Source: Halomonas sp. (GTDB taxonomy: Bacteria > Pseudomonadota > Gammaproteobacteria > Pseudomonadales > Halomonadaceae). Taken from it: DNA of 9,463 bases. Shown piece after piece: positions 5,874-9,463 of the stretch. The translations under genes and the position numbers were made by a program. The stretch spans positions 1 through 9,463 of the forward strand of contig SKVX01000140.1 of NCBI GenBank assembly GCA_007129225.1, written 5' to 3'. Position 1 is the first letter of the stretch. Each line of letters begins with the position of its first letter. The notes below the pieces were generated by a model. That model was not told where the DNA came from. It saw only the letters and a program-made list of their open reading frames with translations, and made no database searches.

Positions 5874-6364
5874 ACCAGACGACCGAAGCGGCCATGACTG
5901 CGGCCGAAGCCCATAACCGTGAATTCCTGGTGTTCTCCCTGGGCGAGGAGGAGTACGCCGTCGATATCCTCAAGGTGCAGGAGATTCGTGGCTACGAGAA
6001 TGTCACTCGCATCGCCAATGCGCCGGACTTCATCAAGGGTGTGACCAATCTGCGCGGTGTCATCGTGCCGATCGTCGACCTGCGCATCAAGTTCCATCTC
6101 GACAAGGTGGAGTACGGCGGCCAGACCGTGGTGATCGTGGTCAATGTCGAGGACCGTGTCGTGGGCATCGTGGTGGATGGCGTGTCCGATGTGATGACGC
6201 TCTCCCCCGACCAGATCAAGCCGGCGCCGGAGTTTGGTGTCACCCTTTCGTCCGACTTCCTCAGCGGGCTCGGCAGCCTCGAGGACCGCATGCTGGTGAT
6301 CGTGGATATCGACAAGCTGTTGACCAGCGATGAGATGGAACTGGTCGAGCGTGTGGCCGATTAG
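5870..6364 (+). CDS. cheW: Chemotaxis coupling protein CheW
   Basis: This encodes a 164-residue CheW (E. coli 167), the SH3-like adaptor that links receptor tips to the CheA P5 domain in the signalling array. Hallmarks are 'FLVFSLGEEEYAVDILKVQEI' early on, 'NAPDFIKGVTNLRGVIVPIVDLR' in the middle, and 'VGIVVDGVSDV' with 'MLVIVDIDKLL' toward the end. These cover both beta subdomains of the fold. The ATG overlaps the cheA stop and has GGAG (5858-5861) 8 bases upstream, so it can be both coupled and independently initiated. It is the last gene of the FliA-driven motA-motB-cheA-cheW group. No clear intrinsic terminator follows, so read-through into the receptor genes is possible. Confidence 0.97.
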   Translation: MNQTTEAAMTAAEAHNREFLVFSLGEEEYAVDILKVQEIRGYENVTRIANAPDFIKGVTNLRGVIVPIVDLRIKFHLDKVEYGGQTVVIVVNVEDRVVGIVVDGVSDVMTLSPDQIKPAPEFGVTLSSDFLSGLGSLEDRMLVIVDIDKLLTSDEMELVERVAD

Positions 6365-6376
6365 CCCTGTTTCGAC

Positions 6377-6403
6377 TCCAGTATTTTCCATCTTGGCCGA
6401 TAG
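6377..6403 (+). promoter_or_regulatory. FliA (sigma28) promoter for the chemoreceptor genes
   Basis: A -10 box GCCGATAG (6396-6403, 7 of 8 to consensus) and a -35 TCCAGTAT (6377-6384, sharing T-C-x-A-G-T with the motA promoter) are separated by 11 bases. The predicted start near 6410 leaves a leader of about 85 bases before the receptor GTG at 6495. E. coli has a FliA promoter in the equivalent gap between cheW and tar. Confidence 0.75.
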
Positions 6404-6426
6404 CTCTTGATGAGACGGGTCTACAC

Positions 6427-6473
6427 GGCAGGCCTGGTTCGGCTTGCCAATAACGATAACTGGGCCTAGGCCC
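6427..6473 (+). promoter_or_regulatory. Structured leader: hairpin and palindrome before the first receptor gene
   Basis: GGCAGGCC (6427-6434) pairs with GGCTTGCC (6441-6448) in an 8-bp stem with one G-U pair and a 6-base loop. A perfect 12-bp palindrome GGGCCTAGGCCC follows at 6462-6473. Neither is followed by a T tract, so they do not look like terminators. Both lie between the FliA promoter and the GTG start and would be in the mRNA leader. Confidence 0.4.
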
Positions 6474-6494
6474 TGCCGATCACGAGGGAATGAA

Positions 6495-7880
6495 GTGAAG
6501 CTTCTCGACAACCTGACTGTCCGAGCCAGTTGGATTCTGGTGCTGCTGTTCTTCGGCGGCATGATCATCGCGCTCAGTGTGCTGGGGCTGTATGCCCTGC
6601 AGCAGGGCCACGCGGCGGTTACCGAGATGGCGCCCCATGCCGGTGAGTCTGGCGTGTTGCTGTTGCAGGACTTCGACGTGGTGGCCGGCTGGATGCGTTT
6701 GGCCATCATGGCGGTGCTGGCCGGTTCGGCGCTGGTGATGGCGGTTGTCATGTGGGGTATCACGGTCAATGTGCTGCAGCCGCTGGCCAGGCTGGTGGGT
6801 TATTTCGAAGGACTGGCCCAGGGAGACCTCTCCCAGCCGGTGGAGAACCGCGGCAACAACGAGATAGGGCGGCTCTTCACCTCGCTCAAGCATATGCAGG
6901 ATGGCCTCTCGGCCACCGTGGGCACGGTGCGTAGCAGCAGTGAAGGCATCTACCAGGGTGCCCATGAAATCGCCCGCGGCAACGGCGAGCTCTCATCGCG
7001 CACGGAGCAGCAGGCGGCTTCCCTGGCCGAGACCGCATCCAGCATGGAGGAGCTGGCTTCCACCGTGGAGCAGAATGCCGACAATGCGCGCCAGGCCAGT
7101 CAACTGGCGGCCGAGGCATCGCGTACCGCCGCCCAGGGCGGCGAAGTGGTCAGCGATGTGGTGTCGACCATGCACGATATCAGCGACAGCTCTCACAAGA
7201 TGGCCGATATCATCGGCGTCATCGATACCATCGCCTTCCAGACCAATATCCTGGCCCTGAATGCCTCGGTCGAGGCGGCCAGGGCCGGTGAGCATGGTCG
7301 TGGCTTCGCGGTGGTCGCCCAGGAGGTTCGCAGCCTTGCCGGTCGCAGTGCGTCGGCCTCTGGCGAGATTCGTGCCTTGATCCATGCATCCCGCGAGAAG
7401 GTGGATGTGGGCACCGCACGCGTCGACCAGGCCGGCCAGACCATGGCAGAAATCGTTGCCGCCGTTCAGCGTGTCAGCGACATCATGGACGAGATCGCTT
7501 CGGCATCGCTGGAGCAGAGCAACGGTATCGGTCAGGTCAACCAGGCCGTAACCCAGATGGATCAGGTGACCCAGCAGAACGCGACCCTGGTACAGAAGGC
7601 TGCTGCCGGGGCTACACAGCTGGAGGCCGAAGCCGGTCGCCTGCGCGAGGCAGTGCTGCGCTTCCGCTTGGCGGGAGGGGCGAGGGCTGAGGCGCCCGCT
7701 GCGAATCAGGGTGCCGGCAAGGGGCAAGGCGCCGACAAGGCGCTTCAAACTCCGCCGGTGCGCGACCCTTTGCCGGCCGCTCGACGCAACGGCCAAGAGT
7801 CGTCGACGGTGGCATCTCGAAGCGGTGGGTCTCGTAATAGCACGTCACAAAAAGAGGAAGAGGAGTGGGCCTCGTTCTGA
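6495..7880 (+). CDS. Methyl-accepting chemotaxis protein with minimal periplasmic segment
   Basis: This encodes a 461-residue receptor. I chose GTG 6495, with AGGGAA (6485-6490) just upstream; the open frame extends back to 6444 but without a ribosome site. Two membrane helices (about 13-35 and 69-92) enclose only about 33 periplasmic residues, against roughly 150 in Tar or Tsr. A HAMP domain follows (about 93-146). The methylation helix has 'SSRTEQQAASLAETASSMEE', and the CheA/CheW-binding hairpin around 241-285 has 'FQTNILALNASVEAARAGEH'. After a Gly/Ala/Ser-rich tether the protein ends E-W-A-S-F (7863-7877), matching the xWxxF tether for CheR and CheB (E. coli NWETF). It is therefore built like Tsr/Tar but lacks a standard ligand-binding domain. 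Its stimulus is unknown; sensing through membrane, HAMP or a partner is inference. It lies under its own FliA promoter. Confidence 0.93.
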   Translation: MKLLDNLTVRASWILVLLFFGGMIIALSVLGLYALQQGHAAVTEMAPHAGESGVLLLQDFDVVAGWMRLAIMAVLAGSALVMAVVMWGITVNVLQPLARLVGYFEGLAQGDLSQPVENRGNNEIGRLFTSLKHMQDGLSATVGTVRSSSEGIYQGAHEIARGNGELSSRTEQQAASLAETASSMEELASTVEQNADNARQASQLAAEASRTAAQGGEVVSDVVSTMHDISDSSHKMADIIGVIDTIAFQTNILALNASVEAARAGEHGRGFAVVAQEVRSLAGRSASASGEIRALIHASREKVDVGTARVDQAGQTMAEIVAAVQRVSDIMDEIASASLEQSNGIGQVNQAVTQMDQVTQQNATLVQKAAAGATQLEAEAGRLREAVLRFRLAGGARAEAPAANQGAGKGQGADKALQTPPVRDPLPAARRNGQESSTVASRSGGSRNSTSQKEEEEWASF

Positions 7881-7897
7881 GGTTCGAAACTCCCAAT

Positions 7898-7916
7898 CGG
7901 TGAAGGCACGTCACCG
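7898..7916 (+). other. Small hairpin between the two receptor genes
   Basis: CGGTGA (7898-7903) and TCACCG (7911-7916) form a perfect 6-bp stem with a 7-base loop, 18 bases after the first receptor stop. No T tract follows, so efficient intrinsic termination is unlikely. It may be a processing or stability element, or nothing. No FliA-type promoter is visible in this 79-base gap, so the second receptor gene is probably co-transcribed. Confidence 0.3.
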
Positions 7917-7959
7917 TGTCCCGCCCCTGATGAAGCCATGCAGCTAAGGAAACAAGAAC

Positions 7960-9463
7960 ATGCGTGACAACCAGCCGGTAACGCAGCGCGAGTACATACT
8001 GGATGACAGGCATCTGCTGATTACCCGTACCGATCTCGAGGGGAGAATCACCTATGCCAATGAGCCCTTTATCGAAGCCAGCGGTTTCAGTCAGGAGGAG
8101 CTGATCGGGGCGAATCACAACCTGATTCGTCATCCCGACATGCCGTCCGAGGCGTTTGCCGACCTGTGGCAGGCCCTCAAGCGCGGTGAAACCTGGCAGG
8201 GCGTTATCAAGAACCGGCGCAAGAACGGGGACCATTACTGGGTCAAGGCTACGGTTACCCCGATCATCGAGAATGGACAATGCCTGGGTTACACCTCGGT
8301 GCGCACTGCGGTGGCGCCGGATGTTGCCACCGCCACCGGCCGTGCCTATGAGCGCCTGCGGTCGGGCCGCACCGGTCTTGCCATTCGGGCCGGCCAGGTG
8401 GTGCGTCGTGGCCCCCTGGGCTGGCTTGGGCGTATCAACCTGCATAGCATCCGTGCGCGACTTACCATGCTCACTGTTTCAGCGCTGTTGTTGCTGGCGA
8501 TCAGTGGCGGCGTTGGGCTCTATGGGCTTCAGGCCTCAGGAGAGCGCTTGGCGGAGCTGAACCGCGATGGTCTGCAGGATGTGATACGGCTGCAACAGCT
8601 CGACCAGTTGATCAACGACGGCCCGCAGCGGCTTTCCGGCGAGGAGCGAATGGATCTTCTTGGTGAGCGACATGCTATCGCCGACGCATTGGCGGACGGC
8701 GGCACTCGTCTTGCCGAGCTATGGCAGGAGTATCTTGCCCGGGAGGTCAATCACACTTCGGTGGCCATGACGTTTGATGATTCGCTTTCCCACTATCTCA
8801 ATGAGCGCTTGGAGCCTATGACGGCGGCGCTGGATGGCCCCGAGTCCTTCGATGCCATGATGGCGCTGAACAACCAAACCGCCGGGCTGCGTGAAAGTGC
8901 CGAAGCCTTGTCGGGGCTGGTCAATCAGCTGGTGGAACAGCAGCGAATCGCGGCGTTGAGCATGGCCGAAGACGCCGAACGGGGTCAGCAGCAGATGCTT
9001 GTCGGCCAAACGAGTTTCATGGCACTTGGTTTCGTTCTGCTGCTGATCATCAGCGTGTGGATCATGCGTGCCATTACCCGGCCGGTGCGTCGCGCTGCGG
9101 ACTTCACCTTGCAGATCGCCTCCGGCAACCTGGCGGTGGCGACACCCAAGCGGAGCCATGACGAGATCGGCGCGCTGCTGGACTCCCTGGATATCATGCG
9201 CCGCAGCCTTTATAGCACCACTCATAGCGTTCAGCAGGGCATTGCCGTGGTGACGCCGGCCTCGCGCTCCATCGCCCGCGGCAACGAGGACCTCTCGGCC
9301 CGCACCGAGCAGCAGGCCGCCTCGCTGCAGGAAACCGCCTCCAGCATGGAGGAGATGACCACCACGGTGCAGCAGAATACCGACAATGCCCGCCAGGCCA
9401 GTGGGCTGGCCCTGGACAACGCCGGACGCGTGCGTGATACCGGGGAACTGATGCATGGCGTGG
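7960..9463 (+). CDS. Aer-like PAS-domain chemoreceptor with periplasmic helical domain, 3' partial
   Basis: The frame opens at ATG 7960, 9 bases after TAAGGA (7945-7950), and is still open at the right edge after 501 codons. The N-terminal PAS domain (about 10-120) matches E. coli Aer closely. Asn34, Arg57, His58 and Asp60, tied to FAD binding in Aer, fall at identical positions ('RHPDMP'), followed by 'VIKNRRKNGDHYW' ending at Trp94. An Aer-like F1 linker follows ('SGRT', 'VVRRGPLG'). Unlike Aer, membrane helices at about 168-190 and 352-370 enclose about 160 residues that look helical and 4HB-like, then HAMP (about 371-425) and the start of the methylation helix ('TEQQAASLQETASSMEEM'). Bases 9271-9402 are 83% identical by hand count to 6969-7100 in the preceding receptor. 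Redox/energy taxis is the likely cytoplasmic input; a second periplasmic input is inference. Confidence 0.92.
   Translation, partial: MRDNQPVTQREYILDDRHLLITRTDLEGRITYANEPFIEASGFSQEELIGANHNLIRHPDMPSEAFADLWQALKRGETWQGVIKNRRKNGDHYWVKATVTPIIENGQCLGYTSVRTAVAPDVATATGRAYERLRSGRTGLAIRAGQVVRRGPLGWLGRINLHSIRARLTMLTVSALLLLAISGGVGLYGLQASGERLAELNRDGLQDVIRLQQLDQLINDGPQRLSGEERMDLLGERHAIADALADGGTRLAELWQEYLAREVNHTSVAMTFDDSLSHYLNERLEPMTAALDGPESFDAMMALNNQTAGLRESAEALSGLVNQLVEQQRIAALSMAEDAERGQQQMLVGQTSFMALGFVLLLIISVWIMRAITRPVRRAADFTLQIASGNLAVATPKRSHDEIGALLDSLDIMRRSLYSTTHSVQQGIAVVTPASRSIARGNEDLSARTEQQAASLQETASSMEEMTTTVQQNTDNARQASGLALDNAGRVRDTGELMHGV

Noticed and set aside
6356..6363. GCCGATTA at the end of cheW as a second FliA -10.
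   Set aside because: The corresponding -35 region (6337-6344, GGAACTGG) does not match. The nearby 6377-6403 element is much better.
6446..6452. AATAACG resembling half of an FlhDC box.
   Set aside because: The second half-site is not present and the position is downstream of the FliA start.
5822..6769. A 315-codon minus-strand open frame across cheW and the receptor start, with similar long antisense frames at 1649-2461, 6993-7796, 7612-8445 and 8719-9456.
   Set aside because: They lie opposite well-identified genes, have low-complexity His/Asp/Gln/Gly-rich or Arg/Ser-rich translations typical of GC-rich shadows, and show no recognisable family or ribosome site.
7203..7210. GCCGATAT within the first receptor gene as a FliA -10.
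   Set aside because: It encodes conserved receptor residues and no -35 element is evident upstream.

Overview
The window reads as a flagellar motility and chemotaxis locus of a GC-rich gammaproteobacterium, most likely Halomonas or a close relative. This placement is inferred from the enteric-type FlhDC master regulator, residue-level conservation with E. coli MotA, MotB, CheA and Aer, and GC-rich codon use. No rRNA or other phylogenetic marker is present.

Layout, all genes on the plus strand. (1) Positions 1-227 hold the 3' end of a FlhB C-domain-like (FhlB/EscU-YscU-HrcU family) export protein. (2) Positions 228-544 are an AT-richer, gene-free leader before flhD. It contains a candidate sigma70 promoter, a perfect 13-bp palindrome, and a 7-bp hairpin against the flhD ribosome binding site. 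(3) flhD-flhC overlap by ATGA and are followed by an intrinsic terminator at 1524-1561. (4) A perfect FliA (sigma28) -10 box, GCCGATAA, precedes motA-motB-cheA-cheW. This is the same order as the E. coli 'mocha' operon, with ATGA overlaps at motA/motB and cheA/cheW. (5) A second FliA promoter in the cheW downstream gap leads into two chemoreceptor genes, occupying the place of the E. coli 'meche' operon (tar, tap, cheRBYZ). The second receptor gene runs off the right edge and has no stop codon in the window.

How they work together: FlhD4C2 is expected to switch on the flagellar cascade including FliA. FliA would then transcribe the stator (MotAB), the CheA-CheW signalling core and the receptors. 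CheR, CheB, CheY and CheZ are not in the window and may lie downstream.

No wholly new system is evident, but several departures from the textbook locus deserve attention. CheA carries two tandem, 74% identical P2 (CheY/CheB-docking) domains. The first receptor has almost no periplasmic domain. The second receptor fuses an Aer-type FAD-PAS domain to a periplasmic helical domain that E. coli Aer lacks. G8 and G7 homopolymers sit at sensitive points in cheA and flhD. A hairpin sits directly beside the flhD ribosome binding site.
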